DNA of 64,000 bases from positions 1 through 64,000 of the forward strand of contig JAPXFQ010001397.1 in the NCBI GenBank assembly GCA_028564705.1. The letters run 5' to 3'. This DNA comes from Apricaphanius iberus. Lineage: Eukaryota > Chordata > Actinopteri > Cyprinodontiformes > Aphaniidae. Made by a program: the position numbers and the translations under genes. This document shows, one piece after another, positions 1-10,870 of this stretch. Positions within the stretch are counted from its first letter, which is position 1, and each line of letters begins with the position of its first letter. The notes under the pieces are model-generated. The model was not told the DNA's origin. It saw nothing but the letters and a program-made list of their open reading frames with translations, and did no database searches.

Positions 1-1610
1 ACATGCACCTCATCCACACTGATCAAGCTTGAGCTACTTTATAGAGCAATTGTGGGTTTTAGTCGTTGAAACTTGAAAGATACAAGATACACCCAAGCAA
101 ATGATAGCTTTAAAAGATGGTTCTTGAAAAATACTGCCTCAGGGGGTGCTGAATGGATAGTATGCCTCTCATTTCAGATTTTTCTGTGTTTACTTTTTCC
201 TTCGACTTTACAATATTGCCCGACTTTCCAAGAAAATACATCGTCTGTGGTTAAATGTGAAAAAAAGGAAATGGGTATTTTGCAAGATATTAAAGTTTAT
301 TTTGAGTTTGCTATGGAAACTCTATTTTGAAGGCAACTCTACAACAGTTCAACAGGCCCTACTTTATTTTTACTGTCACCTGGGGGTCAAATTTGCCTTT
401 CAGCCAAAAAGACCTCCTGCTTCAACTGAAAGTTTTCTACATTTTCAAAGTCTTGTGTTGATTTGAATGATTCCATTAGGTGTCATTTATTTGCCATTTA
501 ACCCTATCAATAGAATCATTAAGCTGATATCTTGGTAATTGTTTTTCTTCATTGTACATATTTCTGGGTTCATGGTGGTTTCAGGTGAAAAAAAAAATTG
601 AAAGAAACAAACAAACAACAAAAAACTATAGCTGTATTTTAGGTTTTGAATGTTGCTTTTTGCGGTCAAAAAATTTCAACACTTATCTTTTCAAGCTTTA
701 TTTTATTAATGCACTGGCAAAATGTCAATTCTAAAAGATATTAAATAGAATAACTGAAATATCTAATGGTGAGCTTACTCAAGCAGTATCTAATTGTACA
801 AGTTACGCATGTTTCCATCATACAGGACACTCTTCTAGCTTCACAAGATTGAATGCAATGTTTCTTTCTGCTTATGTGCTGAGCAAGTATCAATAAACCA
901 GGGAAATTGCACACATGCAATTTCCCTAGTTTTAAGTCACTCACTGTGTTGTGGTGCTCAATCAATTTTAGCACCACAATCCAATATATTTTACTATAAC
1001 AAGCAAAACATATTTTTCTACTGTGAATTACAACTACATGTGTATATGTTAAGACATTTGAAACTGAAAAGGGAGAAGAAAAGAGCAACTTAATGAACTG
1101 AAAATCAATAGTTTTACTGATTACTCATACCTCCATTTGTTTGGAGGGAGAAGATATTGTGCAGTACAAAAGCAGCATTTTATTATTGCCTCAATACTCC
1201 ACAGAAATCCTGCTCTCTAGTATGATTTTGACAAACTGTGTTGATTTGCTAAACTATTTCATGCCACAAGTCTAGCAGAACCTTTCAAATACAATGTAAT
1301 TACATACAGTGTGAAAAACATAACACATTTTGATGGTTTGACAAAATGGCAGAGTAAAGTTGTCCATTAGTATTTTAAACAAAAATTCAATTTTGTTAAA
1401 TGCCAGAATAATGAGCTACTTTTTTTTGAAGTTCCGAAGTTTCTTTTTAGACTGTATGACTTTGCTCAGACGACTTTGATTGAGTGAGATTGAGAACAGA
1501 CACAAGAGGAGGACTGCAGCAGAGTAGCTACATATGTGAAGTTCATATGACACACACGATATTCCAAGAGGTTGCCAGAGTTGTGCACAGTGCCATCAAG
1601 TGAGTCAGTG
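1..1610. other. Non-coding, AT-rich single-copy DNA
   Basis: No convincing gene, splice-flanked exon or known repeat is seen here. Open frames are short and of low complexity. The only clear structure is the pair of stem-loops at about 895-980, listed separately. There are poly(A)/poly(T) runs near 260-270, 585-600 and 1420. Confidence 0.6.
895..980. other. Two adjacent stem-loops
   Basis: The first stem is perfect over 12 bp: agggaaattgca (900-911) pairs with tgcaatttccct (916-927) across a 4-nt loop. After one mismatch it continues for four more pairs. The second stem is perfect over 10 bp: ttgtggtgct (949-958) pairs with agcaccacaa (970-979) across 11 nt. The two lie only 21 bp apart. They could be the remains of a small foldback element or cruciform-forming sequence. 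No function can be assigned. Confidence 0.6.
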
Positions 1611-2165
1611 CGTTTACATGCAGTAAGATAAAACCAAAGTATTACCTTAGTCCGTCTGGAATCAGACTTTTGAAATGCAGACACCTTAGTCCAACAGGTC
1701 AAACTGGAGTATGAGAAATCACACCAAGGGACCCAGATACTGCGATTGAGAATCCCATTTCTCTTCAACCATCCCTCATCCATACTCTCACACCCCCTCG
1801 GGAGGTGATGAGACACAGAAGTGCAAATCAACAACAATGCAGCAGTAGTATAAGAATATGGCAGTTAGACAAATGTAGGCAGCCAATCAGTGCATTTTTG
1901 GACTGAAGAGAGGATGCATTGTGATTGTGCATATCCTGCTTTTACTCCGTCTACTTCATTCCCGCTACCTGTGTGCCACTCGAGGCTAACCATAAGGTTA
2001 TCACAAAGGGGCGCATTACACCATTTTTCGTTTTGGAGTCGAACATACTTCATTCAATATTTTGATTTTCTCTCTATGTAAACTGGGACTCGATTCTCAA
2101 CAGGTTAGCAAGCCCTTAGTCCGATAACTCCCAAAAGCTTGATTCAGATGTCCATGTAAATGTGC
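1611..2165. mobile_element. MITE-like element with short terminal inverted repeats
   Basis: The left end reads cgtttacatgcag and the right end, on the other strand, gcacatttacatgga, giving short imperfect inverted termini about 550 bp apart. The first 90 bp (to about 1700) are clearly related to 37055-37147: both share attaccttagt, then aaatgca, then ccttagt at the same spacing. This shows a dispersed family. No transposase is encoded. A clear target-site duplication was not found, so the borders are approximate and the superfamily (hAT or piggyBac type) is open. Confidence 0.5.
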
Positions 2166-3640
2166 TGAAAGTATACCATATTCCAAGGGAGACAGCAAGT
2201 GACACTTTATTTGCAGTGGGTGGTATGGAACTTGAAAGATCAAAATATCTACTGTATTTCCCTTGACTTCAGGCAAAAAAAGCAGCAACATCTTGAATGC
2301 AAACTTGTGTTAGAGAAAAAAAATAGGGTTACTCAAGGCTAGCTTTTAAATATAAGTAAATATGAAAAAGAGTCAGTCATTTGTGCAGCTATTTGAATTT
2401 AACATAAACACCATATTTTCTGTTAATTGATTAAGAAAAAGAAGAAGCACATCCTGCACATTTTTTATTTTTTTTTTACTTTAGTTTTAATTTTGAATCA
2501 AGGTTAGGAGTTATTGAATATCAACGTAATTTATCACACATTGTCAAGTTTCTTCTGGTCGTACTCATCACTCAAGTCAAAGCAGTATTCAAAAAACACA
2601 TAGTTTGGATTTGCCTTTTTTGTAATGTCTTGTGTCATATTGGTGTAACATGTAACATGTTACTGTTTAGAGAAAACACACAAAGACACCTGCATTCCAA
2701 AACACCAAATTAACACTTTAATCGATAGAGACACAAAATAGTAAATAGTTGTTTAACTTTAAAAAAAACATTAAAAAACATAGCCATATGCTTATCATTG
2801 ATTCATATTCCATATGAATAAACAAAAAAATGCTGAATTTGTATTTTATTTTTATTTTTTTGGCAGAGGGTGGGGGGGTGTTGTTTTAGGATACTGGTCA
2901 TACTAAGAAAACTGAGCTTTTTTTGACATCTGGCTCTTCAGGAGTAAATATTTCGATTTATAGCCCTGAACTTAATTAAATTGCTCAAATTTGTCCTGAT
3001 CTCAGCAAAGTCATCAAGTCTTGGATGTCCTTACCTGCCTTTAATTTCACGGTACATGTCTTTCCTTCATCTCCTGATAGCATCATTTTTGTCAGATCTA
3101 TTGACTCACCAACTACAATGTCACCACAAGCATTTCCCCCTCTCCACTCCAAGTTATGATTCCTATCTGCATTGTGAGTCTGCATTATGAAGAGCTCAGG
3201 TACCCCGGTTGTTTGTCCATGCATTTTAATAAGCAAGAGTTTGTCATCTTTAGAAAGCGTATTTGTGGAATTTTACTGTAGAATTCCCTTATTATGAGAT
3301 GTTTGGCACACAATGAGAAGTGAATGCTGTGTTTACACAAACAAGCACACATACTGAAAGCAAAGGAAGGCTGACAGTTGCAAAAAAAATATTTTCCAAT
3401 TTAAACAGCAGCCTCACTTAAGTCAGATCCATTCATAACCAAATTATTTAGTAATCCTGGAATCTCTCTCAATATGCAACCGTTTTTGGGATAAGTTGAG
3501 ATATGAAAATCTTGTGGTACCAGAAATTAAAAGAAAAGAAAAAAAAAGTATGTTTCATGAAAACGGTGTCTGTCTTACAAGGCATTATCAAGTCTGCTAA
3601 ACTATGTGGAGTTTATATTGTGAGCCCTGGAAAAGTGTGG
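2166..3640. other. Non-coding DNA, no gene seen
   Basis: AT-rich sequence with poly(A/T) runs near 2318, 2465, 2760 and 2850 and a G-rich run near 2870. Opposed open frames at 2981-3236 overlap each other and have no recognisable domain. Nothing is supported as a gene. Confidence 0.55.
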
Positions 3641-3699
3641 TTTCTCCATGACATCCTGCATTTATGTGAAGGTGGAGACTGCGTTGGCAAGACGTATCG

Positions 3700-3990
3700 C
3701 GTCATTTCCTGTTTGTTGACTCACTCGGTTGTAGCAAGTCGGGGTTTCTCTCTCTCTCTTGAATTAATCTAATTTTCTCTGTCCAGAAGTTTTTCTGAGT
3801 TGCTTTAACACACAAACACATTAAAAAATTTATTTTCTGTTAGTGTTCTTTGCGTTCTGGGACTCTTAAGCGTTACACTGGTTTTCTGGTCTCGGTAAGG
3901 TACCGCTAGGTTAGCTTAGCTTCATGGCTAGCATGGCTTCGGCAGCTTTGTCTCCTGTTCCTCCATCTCCATATATTTCACACTCTTAGG
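3700..3990 (+). mobile_element. Possible 5' leader of a LINE (weak)
   Basis: This stretch is more GC-rich than its surroundings. It contains ATG codons followed by an Ala/Ser/Pro-rich run (from about 3930: ASMASAALSPVPPSP). That composition resembles the ORF1 start of some fish CR1/L2-type LINEs. The frame closes soon after and nothing LINE-like follows. The resemblance is from memory and could be chance; single-copy DNA is equally possible. Confidence 0.22.
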
Positions 3991-5222
3991 AGACAGAAAG
4001 GAAGACATTTTTGAGTTGCCCTGTAGCTATGATGAAGCAAAGCAACTTCTCATCAAGCTGACTGACAATACCTTTTTACATAATTGCAAAATAGGCCTCA
4101 ACTACTTTTAAATTATTTGCATTATGAATGGTGAAGTGGAGGACCAAGAGAAAAAAAATAGGAAGCAGACATGAGCAGAATAAAAAAAAAACAAGACAAT
4201 AAATCTTATGAAGACACAAGCTGGTGGCAACAAAAGCAGGATATGACAGAGAGGTGTTTGTTAAAGGAATAAATTGTTACATTGCAGATATAACTTGGTT
4301 CTACAATAATACAATTTAATAAACAGTAACAAGCTGTTCGGCATTCAGAGAGAGAAACTGTCAAGTCTTTCAAAGGGAAAATTTTCTCAACTTTCCTGCT
4401 CAGCCCACAAATGTATGTTCATTAAAAATTTGTCCCCATTTAAAAAATGTAATGAACAAGCTTTTTAACCTGCAATGTGTATTGCCGAGAAGCATTGTTG
4501 CAACAATGAAATTATTGACCTAACACAAATTTCTGCAACAAATGTAGCACATACACAGAACACTGCCCTGTTTATAATTCAGCCAGCATCACATCAGTTC
4601 TACCTACCAGCCAAACTATAGAATGCTGTGCAGCAGCATGTGCATGCTTATATTACATGTGAGTATATTATATTGGCGTATTGGGTTGATATGATTATAA
4701 GTTCATAAGCTGTCTGTGGGTATTTTCCTTACTGTCCACTTTGGATTGTGCCATATTTATGTTGAGCTATGCATGTTGGTTCACTGTATAGTTTCAGTAC
4801 ATTTCATAATGAGTTACCACTGCTTTAAGAATGAGGATTATTCAGTTAAAGTGATGTTTTCAGGGTTGAAAACTCATTAGCGGAAGTAGCTGTGTAGATC
4901 TTCATAACAAGAGCAATAATTTCCTGATGTGATGAACTGGAGAATCAACTGAGTGTTTGTTCATGGGCAAATGTTAAATTCTGATATTTGATCATTGTGA
5001 TGTTTAACACAGACTGATAATATCCAAATGTTAAGTTTATTCATATATTTGGTTATTTCTACCTGTTATTTGTTATTTTTCATATGAGACCACACATACA
5101 TTGAGATTGTGGAGTTCAAAGCAAAAATTCAACTGATTTCTCCTATATTCATTTTTTAAAAAGAGCAACAGCATCTGGATTTGTTGTTCATTTAAGCTGA
5201 AATTTGTAGGGTTTTTTTGGGT
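3991..5222. other. Non-coding DNA, no gene seen
   Basis: AT-rich sequence without long open frames, repeats or splice-flanked coding stretches that I can recognise. Confidence 0.55.
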
Positions 5223-5839
5223 CACACACTCAACAAAAATATAAACTCAACACCTTTGTTTCTGCTCCCATTTTTCATGAGATGGACTTAAAGATATAAA
5301 ATTAATTCCAGATACACAATATTACCATTTCTCTCAAACATTGTTCACAAATCAGTCTAAACATGTGATAGTGAGCACTTCTGCTTTGCTGAGATAATCC
5401 ATCCCACCTCACAGGTGTGGCACATCAAGATTCTGATCTGACATCATGATTAGTGCAGAGGTGTACATTATACTGCCCACAATAAAAGGCCACCCTGGAA
5501 TGTGCAGTTTTTTGCTTTATTGGGGGTCTGGGGACTCAGAACCGGTCAGTATCTGGTGTGACCACCATTTGGCTCAACACATCCTTTTCGCATAGAGTTT
5601 ATCAGATTGTCAATTATGGTCTGTTGAGTGTTGGTCCACTCCTCTTCAATGGCTGTGCGAAGTTGTTGGATATTAGTGAGAACTGGTACACGCTGTCGTA
5701 TATGCCGGTCAAGCACATCCCAAACATGCTCAATGGGTGACATGTCCGGTGAGTATGCTGGCCATACAAGACTGGGGCATTTTCAGCTTCCAAGAGTTGT
5801 GTACAGATCCTTGCAACATGGGGCCGTGCATTATCTTGC
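5223..5839 (-). mobile_element. Tc1-like transposon, downstream part
   Basis: The left terminus (cactcaacaaaaatataaac, from about 5227) is typical of a widespread Tc1-like family in fish. The element runs on the minus strand and carries the C-terminal transposase remnant at 5546-5839. It is interrupted at 5839 by a solo LTR, and its upstream part resumes at 6678. Beyond 6804 the element's 5' half, including the DNA-binding domain and left inverted repeat, is missing. It is non-autonomous and inactive. Confidence 0.85.
5546..5839 (-). pseudogene. Tc1-like transposase, C-terminal fragment
   Basis: The minus strand encodes the end of a DDE transposase, the enzyme that cuts and pastes Tc1/mariner DNA at TA sites. 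Visible are the second catalytic Asp in QDNARPHVA and, after a one-base frameshift, SPDMSPIEHVWDVLDRH with the catalytic Glu, then about 50 residues to the natural stop. Allowing for the frameshift, the spacing fits DD34E. The N-terminal paired-like DNA-binding domain and first Asp are absent. The frame is also cut by the solo LTR, so no active enzyme can be made. Confidence 0.85.
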
Positions 5840-6677
5840 TGTCACGGATCAGTTCCCACGGCGCCTCCAGTGGTCCGCAGGTGTAATATATCCAGCTCAA
5901 AACGACTGAGAATGAACCACAGTAGGGTGTCGGAGTAAAGTGACGATACAGTTTTATTTACACACCTCCTTTTACCAGGTGAAAGAAAAATGCAATTTTG
6001 GATCCAAAAAAAAAGAGGGAAAAAAAGAGTCTAGGGAATCCCCTTAACAGTTCCAACTTTCTGGCAGTGAACAATTATTGGCTCCAAAGTCCACTCAATA
6101 AATCTCACAAAGCTTCACTAAACAGGATGGCCAGGAACAACTGACTCCTGTGGCCTCCAAACACCAAATGACTCCTTCAGCAGCGGTGAAGCCTTAATAC
6201 ACAGGTAGTCCCGCCCCTATAATCACTCAGAGGAAAAATACATTACAATATCTTAATATACCTAATTATACAAAAACAGATATCCTTAACATCTTTACAT
6301 TCATTGTCCGTGTTATCAACATCAATGAAATAAATAATCCTCGCTTCCACAATAATCGAATAAATACCTCCCTAGTCTGACGCTCGGTTTCGAAACCCGG
6401 AAGCGCGCCGCGAGCCGAGCCGGCAGACACGAAGCCCTCCCGACACACAAACCGGTAAGATACTGACATGATGTTTGGGTAATTTGAGTTTTAGGAACGT
6501 GCTGAAGTGTGCACCCTTAACACGTACCGAACATGGGGAATGGAAGAAGAGGCTATGAGGTAGATGGCCGTTTAATGTGACACAGAGGGAGAAAGAAAAG
6601 GAAAAGACTCTACTTTCAGGCCCCGTTTGTGTGTGCGTCTGGGCGCTGGAGAGGAGAGACGGGTCTACCCCGTCACA
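5840..6677 (-). mobile_element. Solo LTR nested in the Tc1-like element
   Basis: The 838-bp insert begins TGTCACGG and ends CCGTCACA, the TG...CA ends of an LTR. It is flanked by cttgc (5835-5839) and ctggc (6678-6682), a 5-bp target duplication with one mismatch. Removing it rejoins the Tc1 sequence exactly. An AATAAA near the 3' end on the minus strand (about 5955) suggests minus orientation. No gag, pol or env is present, so two LTRs have probably recombined to leave one. A CpG-rich stretch at 6370-6440 may be the old promoter. The Gypsy, BEL or retrovirus origin is not resolved. Confidence 0.75.
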
Positions 6678-6804
6678 CTGGCTGAAACATGAGGTGATGT
6701 TCATGGATGAATGGCACAACAATGGGCCTAAGGATCTCATCACAGTATCTCTGTGCATTCAAAATGCCATCAATAAAATACACCTGTGTTCTTCGTCCAT
6801 AACA
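6678..6804 (-). mobile_element. Tc1-like transposon, upstream part
   Basis: This continues the element interrupted at 5839. The stretch from about 6683 to 6804 is the transposase region just upstream of the second catalytic Asp, as in related fish Tc1 copies. It stops abruptly at 6804, where the family normally continues for several hundred bases, so the 5' half is deleted or was replaced. Confidence 0.75.
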
Positions 6805-6806
6805 GA

Positions 6807-6839
6807 TCCCTGTGTTACTCTGCTGGAGTAACACAGGGA
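6807..6839. other. Perfect 14-bp hairpin
   Basis: Arms 6807-6820 (tccctgtgttactc) and 6826-6839 are perfectly complementary around a 5-nt loop (tgctg). The hairpin starts exactly where the Tc1-like sequence breaks off. It may be a snap-back scar from the deletion, or part of another small element. It does not look like a transcription terminator, having no T-run. Confidence 0.7.
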
Positions 6840-7347
6840 CAGCACAAACACAGACAAAAATCTCACTGACATTAAACTGGAAAAATACAGAAAGTAAGAC
6901 TTATACTACATGGGGGTGCAGGGGTGGAGGTCTGTGCTCTCTGAGTGCTTTTCTCGGTTTGTATTTTGTCGATTTTCTTTATTTATAGTAGGACTTTTTT
7001 AATTATTTTCTTATTTTAAAGTAGTCCAAATGACAAAAGTGTTATTTTTTATAAGAATAAATGCTTACTTAATCTCAAAGTGACTTTTACAGAACTACTA
7101 TTCAGTACAGTATTTTGTAGTTAATGTTTGACCATTGTAATTATTTTAGATGTAAGTACCTTTGTGTACTGTAGGTCTTGTTACATCATTTAACAATATA
7201 TTTAACCCTGGAGGAAAAGTGGTTAATTGCATTATTTTTCACTGTACTACTTTAGGAAACAAACTCTTGGTGCATTTTAAATTAAAGCTTACTGAAGTTG
7301 CATACATATTTTCAACTTTGTTAAACACTTGTGACAAATGCCATTTA
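6840..7347. other. Non-coding DNA with one short dispersed motif
   Basis: No gene is seen. At 6922-6957 there is a short sequence (ggaggtctgtgctctctgag and following) also found in variant form near 34858-34895 and 35242-35284. It is the end of a dispersed repeat of unknown type. Confidence 0.5.
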
Positions 7348-7959
7348 GGCTACGTTTACACTGCAGGTGAAAGCACATCAAATCCGACTTTTTTGCCCTT
7401 ATGCATCCCATATCTGATCTTTTTCTGTCTGTTTTCAAATCCGACCCAGGTCACTTCAGTATGTGGTACTGAATCCGATACATATCTGATATTTTTGAAA
7501 GCGGCTGAGGTCTGAACGGCCATGTCGCTTTAAATCTGGTGTCTCGTGTCAGTGATGTCAATAATCAGCACTGGAGAAAACACGGAGGTAGCAGCCACTG
7601 CTCCAAAAAAGGCCATTGTTAAAGCACAGGCCCCCATATTTCTTGTGGTCATTCTTTCTCCAATTAATTTGACAAAATTTGGTCGGTTCCAACTATGCAA
7701 GAATTGATAGACTGCTGAAAAAACGCTTACATTTGTAGCTGACATTTTTACTTCCGTAAACAGAGCGCGTTGTGTGTGACGTACTATGATGACGTATCAT
7801 CTTCTTCTGCGCATGCGGGGCGCTTTGGAGCAGTGAAACATCCACACTGGAGAGCGTTTGCTGTCGCATTTTATCTGTAGTGTGAACGACCATACACAAA
7901 AATCGGATTTGATCAAACAATCGGAATTGAGCATTTAGACCTGCAGTGTGAATGTAGCC
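7348..7959. mobile_element. TTA-flanked MITE (PIF/Harbinger-like)
   Basis: A 612-bp element with terminal inverted repeats GGCTACgTTtACACTGCAGG (left) and GGCTACaTTcACACTGCAGG (right, read on the minus strand). Weaker similarity continues inward (AATCCGA and similar). It is flanked on both sides by TTA (7345-7347 and 7960-7962), the 3-bp target duplication typical of PIF/Harbinger elements. There is no transposase, so it depends on an enzyme from elsewhere. Superfamily placement rests only on the TSD length and TIR form. Confidence 0.75.
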
Positions 7960-7962
7960 TTA

Positions 7963-8838
7963 GAGTATAAAAAAGCAAGATGGAGAAAAACCAACAATCA
8001 TCTGTTATATAACCAGAGGTGAATGGGTTGTGTGCTTCGCACACAATAGTAAGCAAGACATCATGTTTAAGTATAAAGTATTTGGAATCATGTGCAATGT
8101 TGATTTAGAATTTGTTATTGGCATTTGATATGGTTTTAGTACACTCATACATTTCAACATTTCTTTCCAATTCAATTCAGTGTGGATCAGTTAAATTCAG
8201 TGCAAATCACTTAATTTATTTAGGGATATTTTAACTCAGGGTACTTTACAAAAAAACTGTAATTTAACTCAAATAATACAAAGTGACTCTAAACTGATCC
8301 AGGCACTAAAAAATGCAGTCCAGTTCAGCTAATTTTGAAATTGGGTTAAAACAATTTCTATCTAATAAAGCCTAGGAGATGGCATCAAGCAATTGGCCTA
8401 CAAAATTCATTCGTCCTGGATTAGCATATTTCGACAGTGGACAATGGCAAAAATAAACACAGCGACAGTGGAAAGGAAAACTATTTTTTAGCAGGTGGAG
8501 AGCTCCACTAGAACCTGTCTCGGTGTAAGCGGCTGTTTGCCAAGAAAAATTTGGGCTTCGTAAAGAAAGCCCACACACACGAAAATAACCTCTATCTGTA
8601 TGTGATGCTCACATTGTCCAGTTTTCACCCATGGCACTGTTGTTAAGCATGTTTCTAACTAACAGATATGTCACAAAAAGTAAACATTAAGTTACATTTC
8701 TTTCTTTCTTTCTTCACCCAACCAGTGTAACTTCATGTCCCAGTAACAGTAATGGCAGACATGCTACAGTTATATTAGCAGCTGCTGAAAATAAGAGCCT
8801 GTTTTTGCTCTATTGGAAAAAATCCCACTTGACAGCAA
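7963..8838. other. Non-coding DNA, no gene seen
   Basis: AT-rich sequence with a short (TTTC)n microsatellite at about 8699-8714. Short open frames have no recognisable content. Confidence 0.5.
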
Positions 8839-10870
8839 TTTTTTATTTTTTTATTTTTTTTATTAGTGAAACTAATAACAATGCATCAAAAGCATTCAAA
8901 TAAGATGTCATGTACATAAGGATATGAGCAACAGCAGCTGAAACAATAATTAAAAAAACATAACAGACCCAAAATAAAGATAATATTCAGAAGTGTAATC
9001 GCACAGGACTAAAAAACATGAATAAATGAAAATGAAAATACTTTTGCGTTGAATCTAAATAAGCAGAAAGACAAAATAAAAAATAAGAGACGAAAAAGTT
9101 CAACTATATTCAATCTTCAAAAAGTTGTAATAAAAATTCAAATAAATGGTGGGCTCTAAAGACCTTACATTTTTTTTAAAGAATTATTCGACAAAAGGTC
9201 TTCATTCTTGAATCCAACAAAAACTGGGGTAACTTTAAAAAAAAACCTTTGTGAATATAAAATGTAGCAAAAATAAGTACAATCTTAATACCAAACTCAG
9301 TTTTCTTATTTTCTATTTGAACACCAAATCTAATAATTTGAAAATGTAAAGGAGGGTAATAAACACTTTTAGAGATTAACCAGTATTGGAAACTGGAACA
9401 AAATGATGTGGAGCTCTAACAGTAAGCGAAAAGGTGCTCGACTGTTTCAGCATCATTATTGCAAAAAGTGCAAGTATTTGTGTCAATTTTAAATTTATTG
9501 TGCAAATAATCGTTTGACGGATAAATATCATTAATAATTTTGAAGTGAATTTCTTTAGCCTTAGGTGGAATAAGAAAATAAATATATTTTATTAAAAAAT
9601 TGAAGTTCTACTCTCTAAACATGTATTTTCTTTTTAATTGAGAAGGGAAAAATTGGTTGGAAAAAGTTGTCCTTAAAATGTATTATTACATGCCCTTTCT
9701 TTAAACTAACAACTATCAATTATCAATGATGGTTCTCTGATATTACATGTAGAATTAAGTAAACTAGTTTTAGACATTTGAATTATTGTGAGGGGAATGG
9801 CTTTTATAGTATTAATAAATCTACTCCTAGTACAAAGAATGGGGTTCATAAAACTGTCATATGATAAGGGATCACCATCATTATCCAAGAGATGTAAAAC
9901 TGTCCATATACCATGTTCCATCCAATCTTTGTAAAAGAGAGATTTTCTATTTATCAATATGCACCTATTGTTCCATATTGAATAAGTATATTGGGAAGAA
10001 TTATGCTTATAAACCAATTTCCAGTGCTGGAGAACTTTTTTGTGAAAAGTAGATAACTTGATTGGTAGTTTCGAAATGTCTAAATAACATTTTCGAAAAA
10101 AATTAATGCCACCAAATTTATCAAAAATTAATTTCGGGAAGTAAAACCAAATACTGTTTGAGGTGTTTATAAAAGATTGTAGCCACTGCAGTTTAATTTA
10201 ACCATTCATCGACTCAAAATCTATCACATTCAAGCCTCCTTCTTTTAAAGGTTTCACCATATCGTTTTTCCTAATGTAATGATGTTTGTTTTTCCAAATG
10301 TTATTAAAATTGATTTGATTAATTTGTTATATGAATCTATTCTAAATAAACAGCTATTGTGAGGGATAGATGAATCGAGAGATACCTTCTGTCCTTTGGG
10401 AGCCAACTATTAAAAATTATTTTAGACTTTTGAATTATTTGTTCAAAATTTTGACTTTCTCTTTTCTTTGAATCCTTTGAGATTGTAAGTCCTAAGTACT
10501 TGATTTCCGTTTTAATGGGTATGTCAAAAAAGGTGTCTGCTGGATGATCATGAATTGCCAGTAACTCACATTTTCTGATATTTAAGTTTAACCCAGAAGC
10601 TTTTGAAAATACTGATATTTCATTTAGAGGAAGACGAACTTCTGAGATATCTTTCAAGAATACAGTAGTATCATCTGCTAGTTGACTTATAATTAGAAGG
10701 TTACCCATCAGATTCAGTGGCTGAAAGTTATTGTTGTGTTTCATAAAAATAGTTAAAAGTTCAGTTACAATAACAAAAAGAAATGGGGATGCTGGACATC
10801 CCTGACGGATGCCTAGCTTAACAGCAATTATTGAAGCAAAATCCTATACAAATCTATCAAATTACTAAAA
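8839..10870 (-). mobile_element. L1-type LINE, 3' half
   Basis: A minus-strand L1 of the fish type. Its poly(A) tail appears as a T-rich run at 8839-8864 on the plus strand. Moving upstream come the C-terminal Cys/His motif (about 9430-9480), the C-terminal domain (about 9706-10017) and the reverse transcriptase palm (10337-10870). It is 5'-truncated at about 10870 in the RT region, as is usual for LINE copies. Stops and frameshifts break the frame. The plus-strand L1 at 12600-14973 carries roughly the complementary 5' portion. Confidence 0.85.
9430..10870 (-). pseudogene. L1 ORF2 fragment (RT palm to C-terminus)
   Basis: ORF2 copies the element's RNA into DNA at the target site. Visible are GIRQGCPASPFLFVIVTELL (about 10755-10818), the catalytic-site motif ADDTTVFLKD inside the 10337-10744 frame (the family's usual Tyr or Phe before ADD is Leu here), then FSKASGLNLN and KYLGLTISKD, all conserved in L1 RT. 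Further down the C-terminal part includes KSLFYKDWMEHGIW and ends with CTFCNNDAETVEHLF, the C-terminal zinc-knuckle-like segment. Frames are split by stops and frameshifts between these blocks. Endonuclease and the first RT motifs are missing. Confidence 0.85.

Noticed and set aside
1466..1837. 123-residue minus-strand frame
   Set aside because: It runs across the border of a MITE-like repeat and has no recognisable domain.
6266..6758. Frames of 67 and 128 residues
   Set aside because: They lie inside the solo LTR and have no retroelement domain.
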